Assembly (NCBI RefSeq): GCF_001758465.1 | Contig: NZ_MJIC01000013.1 | Coordinates: forward strand, 94,396 to 156,870 | Length of the DNA stretch: 62,475 bases | Source of the DNA: Marisediminitalea lipolytica | GTDB taxonomy: Bacteria; Pseudomonadota; Gammaproteobacteria; Enterobacterales; Alteromonadaceae | Direction: 5' to 3' | Shown here: positions 1-8,594 of the stretch, in pieces | How the letters are laid out: every line of letters begins with the position of its first letter | How positions within the stretch are numbered: position 1 is the stretch's first letter | The notes under the pieces: generated by a model | What the model saw: the letters and a program-made list of their open reading frames with translations, nothing else | Databases searched by the model: none | What the model was told of the DNA's origin: nothing | Made by a program: the position numbers and the translations under genes

Positions 1-44
1 CCGCCGTGAAAGGGCGGTGTCCTAGGCCTCTAGACGAAGGGGAC
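1..44 (-). tRNA. tRNA-Glu (TTC), 3' part outside window
   Basis: The reverse strand from 44 down to 1 reads as the 5' part of a glutamate tRNA. It starts GTCCCCTTCGTCTAGAGG and continues through the D-arm and the anticodon arm, whose loop CTTTCAC holds anticodon TTC. The variable loop, T-arm and CCA end lie off the left edge. It follows tRNA-Ala on the same strand, so the two are probably one transcript, and gltX, which encodes the enzyme that charges it, lies just upstream. Confidence 0.93.
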
Positions 45-128
45 TGAAAATCTGTTTCCGAAAGCGCTGCTTTCGGGATTTTCAGTAAGGCGAATTTTGC
101 TCTGCAAAATGAGCGACCTTAGCCTTAC
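44..128. repeat. Pair of strong inverted repeats in the tRNA-Ala/tRNA-Glu spacer
   Basis: The spacer holds two adjacent hairpins. The first pairs CTGAAAATC (44-52) with GATTTTCAG (77-85), enclosing an inner stem CCGAAAGC (58-65) with GCTTTCGG (69-76). The second pairs GTAAGGC (85-91) with GCCTTAC (122-128), enclosing ATTTTGC (94-100) with GCAAAAT (104-110). The outer arm of the first begins at the 5'-terminal base of tRNA-Glu, so it could be a processing signal or an inserted REP-like element. The inner arm resembles the hairpin core of the array near 61.6 kb. The remaining spacer (129-234) shows nothing recognisable. Confidence 0.6.
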
Positions 129-234
129 TGATTTTCAAGTCCTGAAGAAGCTGGAGTGTAACTCACGAATTACCAAACTAATAATTCTCAACTTACTTCG
201 GCCTATTCCAAGATAAACATCATGGAAAGAAATT

Positions 235-310
<76 letters not shown>

Positions 311-368
311 AAATTGCGTTACGAAGGTCATTGAGTTTTTCGATGACTGTTCCGTGACAGCGGGGCGC

Positions 369-397
369 ATTCTAGATAGCACGCCCCATCATGTCAA
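369..397 (-). promoter_or_regulatory. Sigma70-type promoter for the tRNA-Ala/tRNA-Glu operon
   Basis: On the reverse strand TTGACA (397-392) is followed after 17 bases by TAGAAT (374-369), and then by the GC-rich stretch GCGCCCCGC. A consensus -35, near-consensus -10 and GC-rich discriminator are typical of stable-RNA promoters under stringent control. It sits between the gltX stop codon and tRNA-Ala, so the tRNAs can be transcribed independently of gltX. Confidence 0.8.
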
Positions 398-405
398 CGC
401 TTTTT

Positions 406-1815
406 TTAGGAATTTTCTCTGTTTGCTATAAAAGTGAGCGCCTTGTTTATTCTCTCAACAATTTTGTCCTGAGATAACAGATTTAGGGTCACATCTAACG
501 ATGGAGAATTGCCGCTGCCGGTTGCGGCAACACGTAATGGCATACCCACTTTACCCATGCCGATTTCCAGTTCTTCGGCAGTAGCATTAATAGCAGCCTG
601 AATATTTTCGGGGTTCCATTCGCTGATAGCAGCCAATTTTTGCTGCACCAGCTCCAATGCTTCTTTTGCAACAGGTCGCAAATGTTTCTTTGCTGCGTTG
701 GCATCAAATTCTTCAAAGTCCTGATAAAAATAGCAGCTGATATCGGCCAGCTCTTTTAACGTTTTAACTCTGTCGGCCTGAATCGCAATCACATCTGTCA
801 GCGCCGGACCATTTTCCAGCGAAATCCCTTGCTGCTCAAAATGCCAGCTTGCGTGACTGGCAACTTCTTCTGCGGGCAGAGTCTTAATATAATGCTGATT
901 TAACCAAATCAGTTTTTCAGTATTAAACGCCGAGGCTGATTGCCCAATCGCATCGAGGCTGAATAACTCGATCATTTCCTGTTCCGAAAAAATTTCCTGA
1001 TCGCCATGGGACCATCCGAGGCGAACCAGATAGTTTTTTACGGCTTGGGGTAAGTAACCATCGTCGCGGTACTGCATTACGCTTACCGCACCATGACGTT
1101 TGGATAATTTCTTGCCGTCGTCGCCTAAAATCATAGAAACGTGGGCATATTCTGGTACCGGTGCACCCAAAGCCTGTAAAATATTAATTTGGCGTGGCGT
1201 ATTATTAATATGGTCTTCACCACGTACCACATGAGTGATACCCATATCCCAGTCATCTACTACTACACAGAAATTATAGGTAGGTGTGCCGTCTGAACGT
1301 TGAATAATCAGATCGTCCAGCTCTTTATTGCTAATTTCGATACGACCACGAACGTGATCGTCAAACACCACACTGCCCTCCAGCGGGTTTTTAAAACGAA
1401 TAACGAAAGGCTGGCCTTCAGGATGATCAGTACGGTCGCGCCAGGTTCCCGGATAACGCGGCTTTTCGCCATTTTCCTTTTGTTTTTCGCGGATAGCATC
1501 CAGTTCTTCAGCTGGCATAAAGCATTTATAAGCTTTACCTTCGTCCAGCATGGTCTGAATAATAGACTTGTAGCGGTCAAAGCGCTCCGTTTGATAATAC
1601 GGGCCTTTGTCCCAGCTCAGACCTAACCATTCCATGCCATCCAGAATTGCTTGTTTAGCATCTTCAGTTGAACGCTCAATGTCCGTATCTTCTATACGTA
1701 AGACAAACTCCCCACCCTGGCTTTTAGCATACAGCCATGAATACAACGCGGTGCGCGCGCCACCGACGTGAAGATAACCCGTGGGACTGGGTGCAAATCT
1801 GGTAACAACCGACAT
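406..1815 (-). CDS. gltX: Glutamate--tRNA ligase
   Basis: This class I synthetase (469 aa, normal length) charges tRNA-Glu with glutamate in the cytoplasm. The HIGH-type motif lies in [12 protein letters not shown] (residues 9-20) and the KMSKS-type motif is KKLSK (235-239). The E. coli enzyme has a zinc site of three Cys and one His in the region after residue 97. Here only C98 is visible there and the later segment reads RYPGTWRD, so this looks like a zinc-free variant. It is divergent from the tRNA-Val genes and followed on the same strand by tRNA-Ala and tRNA-Glu. Confidence 0.97.
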   Translation of the reverse strand: MSVVTRFAPSPTGYLHVGGARTALYSWLYAKSQGGEFVLRIEDTDIERSTEDAKQAILDGMEWLGLSWDKGPYYQTERFDRYKSIIQTMLDEGKAYKCFMPAEELDAIREKQKENGEKPRYPGTWRDRTDHPEGQPFVIRFKNPLEGSVVFDDHVRGRIEISNKELDDLIIQRSDGTPTYNFCVVVDDWDMGITHVVRGEDHINNTPRQINILQALGAPVPEYAHVSMILGDDGKKLSKRHGAVSVMQYRDDGYLPQAVKNYLVRLGWSHGDQEIFSEQEMIELFSLDAIGQSASAFNTEKLIWLNQHYIKTLPAEEVASHASWHFEQQGISLENGPALTDVIAIQADRVKTLKELADISCYFYQDFEEFDANAAKKHLRPVAKEALELVQQKLAAISEWNPENIQAAINATAEELEIGMGKVGMPLRVAATGSGNSPSLDVTLNLLSQDKIVERINKALTFIANRENS

Positions 1816-2006
1816 GAATAATCTCTACTGTTAATCGTGTTTATAAAAGAGCGCGCATTTTACCAGCCATTAGGCTAAGCCACAAAGTTGCTCAGCTATT
1901 TTTCTTTTCAAGGCAGCAAATTGTTCGGAAAAACAGCACAAAATAGCCATTTCGGTTACTTTGTCAACAAACGGACACCGTTCTGTAATTTTTTCTATTT
2001 TGGGTG

Positions 2007-2034
2007 TTGACAGTTTCGCTTCCCTCTCTATAAT
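2007..2034 (+). promoter_or_regulatory. Promoter of the tRNA-Val genes
   Basis: Consensus TTGACA (2007-2012) and TATAAT (2029-2034) are separated by 16 bases and followed by a GC-rich ACGCCCC discriminator about 40 bases ahead of the first tRNA-Val. This is a textbook strong stable-RNA promoter. Confidence 0.88.
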
Positions 2035-2073
2035 ACGCCCCACTTGCCGAGCACGGCAGGTAACAAAGAAAGC

Positions 2074-2149
2074 GGACGCTTAGCTCAGTTGGGAGAGCAT
2101 CGCCCTTACAAGGCGAGGGTCACTGGTTCAAGTCCAGTAGCGTCCACCA
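2074..2149 (+). tRNA. tRNA-Val (TAC), copy 1
   Basis: This is a complete 76-nt cloverleaf. It starts GGACGCTTAGCTCAGTTGGG, has anticodon arm CGCCCTTACAAGGCG with anticodon TAC, T-arm ACTGGTTCAAGTCCAGT, and an encoded CCA end. It is the first gene after the promoter at 2007-2034. Confidence 0.97.
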
Positions 2150-2188
2150 CTTCTTCGAAGTATTCCAACTTTCTTTATCACAAAATAT

Positions 2189-2264
2189 GGACGCTTAGCT
2201 CAGTTGGGAGAGCATCGCCCTTACAAGGCGAGGGGCACTGGTTCAAGTCCAGTAGCGTCCACCA
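2189..2264 (+). tRNA. tRNA-Val (TAC), copy 2
   Basis: This copy matches the first except for one base in the variable region (GAGGGGCAC in place of GAGGGTCAC). It lies 39 bases downstream of copy 1 and is presumably cotranscribed with it. Its CCA end runs directly into a T-rich stretch and the tandem repeats that follow. Confidence 0.97.
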
Positions 2265-2657
2265 TCTCTTTTTTCAAAATTTCCAAAAATCAAAACTTTA
2301 ATCGAATTAGTCCGTTCACTGGTTCAACAACTTCGTTGCGAGTCACAGCAGACGCCACCATCTCTTTTTTTCTAAAATTTCAAATCTTAAATATCCAGCA
2401 GATATTATCCGTCATCTGGTTCAACACCTTCGTTGCGAATCACAGCAGACGTCACCATCTCTCTTTTCAAAACTTCCAAAAATCAGAACTTTAATCGAAT
2501 TAGTCCGTTCACTGGTTCAACAACTTCGTTGCGAGTCACAGCAGACGTCCACCATCTCTTTTTTCCAAAATTTTCAAACCTAAAATATCGAACCTTAAAT
2601 ATTCAGCAGATATTGCCCGTTAATTGGTTCAACACCCTATTTGCGACACCTTCATTG
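2265..2657 (+). repeat. Tandem repeats carrying tRNA-Val 3' end fragments (rtT-like tail)
   Basis: Four ~97-bp units follow the second tRNA-Val: 2265-2360, 2361-2457, 2458-2554 and a degenerate one at 2555-2657. Units 1 and 3 are nearly identical, as are 2 and 4, so the basic repeat is an A-B dimer. Each carries the tRNA T-arm fragment CTGGTTCAA (TTGGTTCAA in unit 4), and the first three end in a CCACCA/TCACCA-type terminus followed by TCTC and a T-run. Inside the tRNA-like part the T-loop side and the acceptor end are split by about 22 extra bases, so these are not functional tRNAs. E. coli tyrT has comparable tRNA-end repeats (rtT). No gene was seen before 2857. Confidence 0.75.
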
Positions 2658-2856
2658 TAATTAATGGCTAATGCTCACTATTTTCTGGCAGTTTGTTAGT
2701 TTAACAACTTAATTTTCCCGACTACTATCGACTTGTCTTGTATTGTTTAGCAAAAGCAGCCTGTCGCTTGTTTTTCGTGACAGTTTTGTATATTCAGGTT
2801 TTAATAAGTTTTTTTTCGCATTTGCCGATAAAACATTCAGAAGCCAAACGGATATA

Positions 2857-4497
2857 ATGGTAATGAATTTAAAGTTAGCCAGACAAACTCGGGTATTAGT
2901 GATTGACGATCAGGTTCTTGCCAAGGGATACCTGAAATATTCACTGGAAGAACTCGGCTTTCAGAATATCGAATATGCTGACCGTGTCAGCACTGCGCTA
3001 ACCTACATCCGCCGTAATCACTATGATTTAATAGTGTGTTCCTACGATTTAAAAAATGAGCAGGACGGTTATTTTCTTTATGACCAGTTAAAGGAACATA
3101 ACGAGCTTCCGCCAAGCACCGCGTTTGTGTTTATCAGTGCCGATACAACAGCTGATATTGTCCACAGTATCGTAGAACTGCAGCCCGATGACTTTTTGGC
3201 CAAACCCTTTACCGTAAGAGAATTAGATCGTCGCTTAGGGCGATTACTCACGCGTAAGCATGCATTAAAACCGGTATATCATTTTATTGAGCAGGCTGCG
3301 CTGGATAAAGCCCTGCTGGAACTGGAAAACTTTCTTACAGAGCCGAAAAACTCAGAATTTTTCCCATTGGCGTTAAAACTCAAAGGCGAATTGCTGCTGG
3401 CCTGTGCCCACTTTGAAGAAGCCAAAGAGTTTTATCAGGCCATTATTAATGTTCAAAACTTTACCTGGGCGCAGCTCGGTCTTATCCGCAGTTTTATTGC
3501 CTTGGACCAGGATGAAGACGCCGAAAAACTGGTTATTGAGCTGGCCCTGCGTCAGGACTCTATGCTTGCCGCGTACGACCTCATTGCAGCACTGCAGATT
3601 AAACACAAAGAATTCGAAGATGCATTGGAAAGCGTTGAGGTAGCCAGCGAAATCTCACCGCGAAATATTCACCGTCACGCCAAAGCGCTGGATCTGTCCC
3701 GCTTAACTCACGATTATGAATCCCAGTTTGAGGCCGCCAAGAAAATTGTCAAAATAGCCAAAAACTCAATTCATGATAAGCCGGAAATTTACTTAAACGT
3801 TGCCAGAGCCGGCATCGACTTTGCCATGACCGCAGACGATGAATTAACCAAGCGGCTTATCCGGCAATCCATGGAATATTTAAAACAGCTCAAAAACAAT
3901 TTTCCTAAAGCGGATATTGACGATCAGTTAAAAGTAATTGATGCCCGCCTGTTATATCTTGAAGACGAAACTGAAAATGCCAAGGCCCTGCTCGACCAGT
4001 TAAGCAATGATTCCTGGGAAACCGAAAGTATTGAAGGCTTGCTGGATAAAGCCAAGGCTTTCCATGAAGTGGGTTTTCAGGAGCATGCGTTAAACATTCT
4101 GGACCTGATTGAGCGCCGTTGTAATAACGACCCGGCCCAAAGCCAGCTGTTTTTGCAGTATGTTCAACAGGAAAAAACCGAAAAAGCCGAAATCAAACTC
4201 AGTCCGAAGGCATTAAACAACAGCGCGGTAAATCAATACCAGCGCGGCGATTTGGAAAAAGCGCTGCAAACGTTTCGCCAGGCGTTTACTATCATGCCCA
4301 AAAACCCCTCCATCGCACTCAACCTGCTCCAGGCTGCGGCCATTAACCTGCGGGAAACCAATAGCGATGCCGCCAAGGATGCACTATCGACGCACCTGAT
4401 CCACAACTGCCTGAAAGCCATTGAGTCAGGCAAACTCACTGAAGAGCAGGAACAACGCTATCAGCGGGTCAGGAAAGTACTCAAAGATTTAACCTGA
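2857..4497 (+). CDS. Response regulator with receiver domain and TPR-like helical region
   Basis: This is a two-component output protein without a DNA-binding domain. From the ATG at 2857 it is 546 aa. The receiver domain (about 10-130) has the acidic pair D17-D18, phospho-acceptor D64 and K116 in LAKPF. The rest is a long helical region with TPR-type spacing (for example ALLELENFLTEPKN and NQYQRGDLEKALQTFRQAF), so the output is probably protein-protein interaction. An upstream in-frame TTG at 2743 would add 38 residues that look non-coding, so I reject it; ATG 2863 is a near-equal alternative start. No cognate kinase is adjacent. The next gene is a diguanylate cyclase on the same strand. Confidence 0.85.
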   Translation: MVMNLKLARQTRVLVIDDQVLAKGYLKYSLEELGFQNIEYADRVSTALTYIRRNHYDLIVCSYDLKNEQDGYFLYDQLKEHNELPPSTAFVFISADTTADIVHSIVELQPDDFLAKPFTVRELDRRLGRLLTRKHALKPVYHFIEQAALDKALLELENFLTEPKNSEFFPLALKLKGELLLACAHFEEAKEFYQAIINVQNFTWAQLGLIRSFIALDQDEDAEKLVIELALRQDSMLAAYDLIAALQIKHKEFEDALESVEVASEISPRNIHRHAKALDLSRLTHDYESQFEAAKKIVKIAKNSIHDKPEIYLNVARAGIDFAMTADDELTKRLIRQSMEYLKQLKNNFPKADIDDQLKVIDARLLYLEDETENAKALLDQLSNDSWETESIEGLLDKAKAFHEVGFQEHALNILDLIERRCNNDPAQSQLFLQYVQQEKTEKAEIKLSPKALNNSAVNQYQRGDLEKALQTFRQAFTIMPKNPSIALNLLQAAAINLRETNSDAAKDALSTHLIHNCLKAIESGKLTEEQEQRYQRVRKVLKDLT

Positions 4498-4612
4498 TCT
4501 TCAGCCTCAGCTCAAAGCGCTTTTTAAAGTCAAACTTTGCGGTTTCGACTTTTTAGGACTATTAGTTAAGGTAAATATTCCCCCTGAGTCTGAGTTAAAC
4601 CGAAAAGCGTCT

Positions 4613-6958
4613 ATGAAGAAAAAGGCATTAATAGAGAAGTATCGCCTGCGAAATGACGAATACGACAGCATTCTTGATCAGTTTATTCATTCGATAGCTG
4701 AAATGTTTGACATGCCCATCGCTTTCCTTGGGGTTATCGAAGATAACACCCAGTGGTTTAAAGCTAAATTTGGGATCGACATTACCGAAATCCCACTCAA
4801 TGATTCACTGTGTAAACTGGTGGTAGATTCCAATGATACGGTTTATATCGAAGACACGCTCAACGATGAACGAGCGATAGACAAACCCACCGTAACCGGG
4901 CCACCTCATGTTCGTTTTTACGCTGGTGTGCCTTTCAAATTACAGGATACTACTGTGGGTTCGGTATGCCTGGTTGACACGAAGCCACGGGTACTCAGCA
5001 ATAACGATATAGAACTACTGATAAAATTCAGCCGCCATCTGGCCCAGTGCGTCGAACTCATTTATGCGAACTTACGTACTGAAGACGAACATCAGTTGCT
5101 AAATAATTCTCCGGCGGCACTGATTCGTTGGCAGGCGCGCCCAACCATCACTACGTCATATCTTTCACAAAACTTCAGCAAGTTGTTACGTATTGATATT
5201 CCCGAGGATATCAGCCAGTTTCAACTGGAAAACTATATTTATAGCGAAGACTTTGACGAATTTATGTTTGCCATGCGCAATCATCATCAGGGCGCTTCGT
5301 TTTGTGAATGTGACTTTAGGATCGAAAGTAAAAGTCATGCGCCCGTGTGGTACAAACTGGTATCGCGGGGGATCTTCGACAACAATAATCTTATCGCTAT
5401 TCAAGGGTTACTATTCAACAATGCTGAACAAAAGTATCTGGAACAGCGCATATTAGAAACCAACGAACGTATGCGATTGCTGTTAGAAGCATCAGGATTA
5501 GGCACATCAGACTGGGATTTACAAAACGACAATATGCGGGTTAATAACCGCATGTGCGACATCGTGGGGATGCATCCGGATAGTGTGGATACCAGCATGA
5601 TGTTTTGGGCCCAACTGGTTCACCCTGCCGACAAAGAACGTTTGCGTGACGCCATTGTCGACAGCTTGATCAGCCCGCAAACGCCCCTGGATATTGAGTA
5701 TAGGGTCCATTCCGCTAATAGAAGCTACATTTGGCTGGAAACCTATGGCAAAGTGGTTACCCGGGATAAAAATGGCCGTGCCGTTCGATTTGCAATGACA
5801 CACCGCGATATTACCGAGAAAAAACTGTCAGATTTGGCAGTGGAGCGGCAGCGTCGGTTACTGGGTTTTATCAACCACGCGCAAAACTTATTCGTGGCAC
5901 AAAAAGATCTGCAATTAGCCTGTGAGCAAATTTTCCCGGAGTTGATTGATTTAGCCGAAAGCGAATATGGCTTTATCGGTAAGGTTCAGTACGAAAACGG
6001 CGCGCCTCTGCTGCACATCTACGCCATTTCCGATGTAAGCTGGAGCGAGGAAACCAAGCAGCAATATGAATTGTTTAAGCAGGGCAAGCTACGTTTTACT
6101 AACCTGAATAACCTGTTTGGCCACGTCATTACTTCAAGCTCGCCGGTCATTGCGAATGCTCCGAGAAATCATCTTGCGTCTAAGGGAACACCCAAAGGTC
6201 ATCCGGTTTTGCATCGTTTTCTGGGGCTCCCCATTAAACAATCAGGAGAAACCGTTGGTGTAATAGGCTTAGCCAATAAAGCCGAAGACTACTCACAGAA
6301 CGACGTCACGTTTCTAACGCCACTGACCGATACTCTGGCTAACCTCTTCCGGGCGGTAGAAGTAGAACAAGCACGTTACGAGGCCGAGCAGCGTTTGGAG
6401 CATTTGGCCTCTACGGATTCGCTAACCGGTTTAATGAACCGCCGTGCCTATTTTAATCGCATTCAGTCACTAACCGAAAACGACAGTAACAAACACTGTG
6501 TGTGTATTATCGATATTGATAATTTTAAAAAGCTGAATGACACCTATGGCCATCCGGTTGGCGATCAGGTGTTAAAAGAGGTCGCCCGCACGCTGGAACA
6601 TTCGGTGAGAAACTCAGACATGGTGTCACGCCTCGGTGGTGAAGAATTTGGTTTGTATCTTGAATCTGGTGATGTCCAACAGTGCAGTCAGCTCCTCGAT
6701 GAACTGATGATGAATTTAACTCATGTTACGGTACAAACCGATAAGGGTGTACTGGACAATATTACCATAAGTATCGGAGCTTCTGTGGTTAGCCGTAACA
6801 TGCAATCAGCAACGACCTACTTTGATCAGGCAATGAAAGAAGCTGATGACGCCTTGTACGAAGCCAAACGGCAAGGTAAAAACCGCTATCACTGGTATCA
6901 AAGAATGAAGGAAGAAAAGCAGGCAAACAACGACATTTCTTCTGCCGTTACCCATTAG
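4613..6958 (+). CDS. Multi-sensor diguanylate cyclase (GAF-PAS-PAS-GAF-GGDEF)
   Basis: This 781-aa protein has no membrane segment, so it is probably a cytoplasmic c-di-GMP synthase. An N-terminal GAF domain (about 20-160) is followed by a degenerate PAS-like segment (about 165-275), a clear PAS/PAC domain ending in ITEKK (about 285-405), a second GAF domain (about 415-590) and a GGDEF domain (about 605-770). The active site reads GGEEF (675-679) and is preceded by RNSD, a canonical RxxD inhibitory site, so the enzyme should be active and product-inhibited. It lies 115 bp after the response regulator. It may be cotranscribed, but no terminator or promoter was recognised in the gap. Confidence 0.92.
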   Translation: MKKKALIEKYRLRNDEYDSILDQFIHSIAEMFDMPIAFLGVIEDNTQWFKAKFGIDITEIPLNDSLCKLVVDSNDTVYIEDTLNDERAIDKPTVTGPPHVRFYAGVPFKLQDTTVGSVCLVDTKPRVLSNNDIELLIKFSRHLAQCVELIYANLRTEDEHQLLNNSPAALIRWQARPTITTSYLSQNFSKLLRIDIPEDISQFQLENYIYSEDFDEFMFAMRNHHQGASFCECDFRIESKSHAPVWYKLVSRGIFDNNNLIAIQGLLFNNAEQKYLEQRILETNERMRLLLEASGLGTSDWDLQNDNMRVNNRMCDIVGMHPDSVDTSMMFWAQLVHPADKERLRDAIVDSLISPQTPLDIEYRVHSANRSYIWLETYGKVVTRDKNGRAVRFAMTHRDITEKKLSDLAVERQRRLLGFINHAQNLFVAQKDLQLACEQIFPELIDLAESEYGFIGKVQYENGAPLLHIYAISDVSWSEETKQQYELFKQGKLRFTNLNNLFGHVITSSSPVIANAPRNHLASKGTPKGHPVLHRFLGLPIKQSGETVGVIGLANKAEDYSQNDVTFLTPLTDTLANLFRAVEVEQARYEAEQRLEHLASTDSLTGLMNRRAYFNRIQSLTENDSNKHCVCIIDIDNFKKLNDTYGHPVGDQVLKEVARTLEHSVRNSDMVSRLGGEEFGLYLESGDVQQCSQLLDELMMNLTHVTVQTDKGVLDNITISIGASVVSRNMQSATTYFDQAMKEADDALYEAKRQGKNRYHWYQRMKEEKQANNDISSAVTH

Positions 6959-6960
6959 CG

Positions 6961-7503
6961 CTACTGTTTAGCGGTGCTATAAACCTCGACGTCATCGTCA
7001 AAAATAGCATCGGTATAACGCTCTGTGCGCACGTAGTGCATACCGAGTTTTTTCATGATATTAATCGATGCATGATTATCCGCCAACGCAATAGCGGAAA
7101 AAGTCGTATAGCCAGCCGCTCGCAGCCCCGCAATTACGGCCTTAGCGGCTTCTGTGGCATACCCTTTGCCCCAGCTTTTACGACTAAACCGCCAGCCAAG
7201 CTCAAGGTTATGTTCCTGCACATTGCCGGTAAAAAAGCCCATGGGACGCACCAGGATCCAACCCAGCGCTTCACCAGTGTTATCGGCCAGACTAGCTTGC
7301 CATAATCCCCAGCCCTTCTCTTCGTTGCTAAAGGATTCAATGCGGGGAATAAAGACCTCATCGACTTCCTGACGGGTAGTTTTGCGTCCGCCAGTCAGAA
7401 AACGCATCACCTCTTCGTCCTGATCTATTGCAAATAAAAAATCGCTGTCAGCGGCGGAAATGCGTCGATAGGTTAAACGCTCTGAGGGATGGACAATCAC
7501 CAT
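6961..7503 (-). CDS. GNAT N-acetyltransferase (RimJ/RimL-like)
   Basis: This 180-aa protein has the fold and motifs of the RimJ/RimL branch of GNAT enzymes. The N-terminal strand TYRRISAADSDFLF is followed by ELGWRFSRKSWGKGYATEAA (acetyl-CoA loop) and ADNHASINIMKKLGMHYV near the C-terminus. The substrate cannot be told from sequence. It starts 2 bp after moaA and is clearly its operon partner. Its stop codon is 2 bp from the convergent diguanylate cyclase. Confidence 0.9.
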   Translation of the reverse strand: MVIVHPSERLTYRRISAADSDFLFAIDQDEEVMRFLTGGRKTTRQEVDEVFIPRIESFSNEEKGWGLWQASLADNTGEALGWILVRPMGFFTGNVQEHNLELGWRFSRKSWGKGYATEAAKAVIAGLRAAGYTTFSAIALADNHASINIMKKLGMHYVRTERYTDAIFDDDVEVYSTAKQ

Positions 7504-7505
7504 GG

Positions 7506-8471
7506 TTAACCACCCAACATAGAAAGATTACGGGTAATACCGGTAATACCGTCCTGCAAATAATGCGACACTTTTTTATCGGCCAGGCTATCGGTAACAA
7601 ACGTTTTTACTGCCTCAACATCCCCGGACTGCAACGACTCACGTAAGTCGAGCCCCTGATCGCTGAACAAGCATAAATGCAGCTTACCTAAAGCGGTAAT
7701 CCTTAAACGGTTACAGCTGTTACAAAAATCGCTGCTGTAGGGCATGATAAAGCCAATATTTCCGACGTAATCAGGATGGGCAAGCTCAATGGCCGGTCCG
7801 GCATCCTTTCCTCTGGGCAATGCCTGCCAGCCTTGTTGCCTAAGCGCCGCCAGATAAGGCTCGGCACTGACATGATGGGATTTAAAGAAGGCTTTGTGCT
7901 GGCCCGTTTCCATCAGTTCGATAAACCGAACGGTAACCGGCATGTCCTTTAACCAGGCGGTAAAATCCCGTAACTGTGATTCAGCCCACGGGCGCATCAG
8001 CACCGCGTTGACTTTCACATTCATGCCTTCCACCAGTGCCGACTCAACCCCATCAAGCACGGCCGCCAGCTTATCCTGACCACTGAGTAACGCAAATTGT
8101 GCTGGCTCAAGACTGTCCAGACTGATATTGACCTGTTTTAGTCCCGCCGCTGCCAGTGGCGTTGCCAGCGACGCCAGCTTACCGGCGTGGGTCGTCATGG
8201 CCACTTTACTGATCCCTGGCGTAACAGCACAACGGGCCACCACGTCTACGATGTCGCGGCGCAGGGTGGGCTCACCACCAGTAATCCGGATTTTGGACGT
8301 CCCCATTTGCGCAAAGGCATTTACCAGGGTATCAATTTCATTTACGCTCAGAAACTGCTGGGCTTCGCCCTGATAACCATCAGGCAGGCAATATTGACAA
8401 CGAAAGTTGCATACATCGGTAATGGACAAGCGCAAATAATAGAATCTGCGACCAAAAGAATCTTGTAACAA
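7506..8471 (-). CDS. moaA: GTP 3',8-cyclase (molybdenum cofactor synthesis)
   Basis: MoaA is a radical-SAM enzyme that rearranges GTP in the first step of molybdopterin synthesis. The SAM cluster is C21-x3-C25-x2-C28, the GGEP motif is at 65-68, the second cluster is C250, C253 and C267, and the protein ends in the family's Gly-Gly tail. At 321 aa it is near normal length. The start appears to be TTG, because the family's conserved FGRxFYYLRLS begins at residue 6 and no in-frame ATG lies nearby; AAGG lies about 8 bases upstream. No other moa, mog or moe gene is in the window, so this copy is isolated from the pathway and paired only with a GNAT gene. Confidence 0.95.
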   Translation of the reverse strand: MLQDSFGRRFYYLRLSITDVCNFRCQYCLPDGYQGEAQQFLSVNEIDTLVNAFAQMGTSKIRITGGEPTLRRDIVDVVARCAVTPGISKVAMTTHAGKLASLATPLAAAGLKQVNISLDSLEPAQFALLSGQDKLAAVLDGVESALVEGMNVKVNAVLMRPWAESQLRDFTAWLKDMPVTVRFIELMETGQHKAFFKSHHVSAEPYLAALRQQGWQALPRGKDAGPAIELAHPDYVGNIGFIMPYSSDFCNSCNRLRITALGKLHLCLFSDQGLDLRESLQSGDVEAVKTFVTDSLADKKVSHYLQDGITGITRNLSMLGG

Positions 8472-8594
8472 GTCAGTGCCTTAAGGAAAATACCAGTTAT
8501 GGTTAATAGCGTTTATTAAAGCGTTATCGACCATTCTACCCTATGTCAGCCCACAACATAACCATTGAAAAAATAAGGGTATCAAACAAATCAC

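Noticed and set aside
1300..1626. 108-codon plus-strand ORF inside gltX
   Set aside because: It is antisense to a highly conserved gene with no independent signals.
2044..2660. Three short plus-strand ORFs across the tRNA-Val genes and their tail
   Set aside because: They read through tRNA genes and tRNA-derived repeats and have no coding character.
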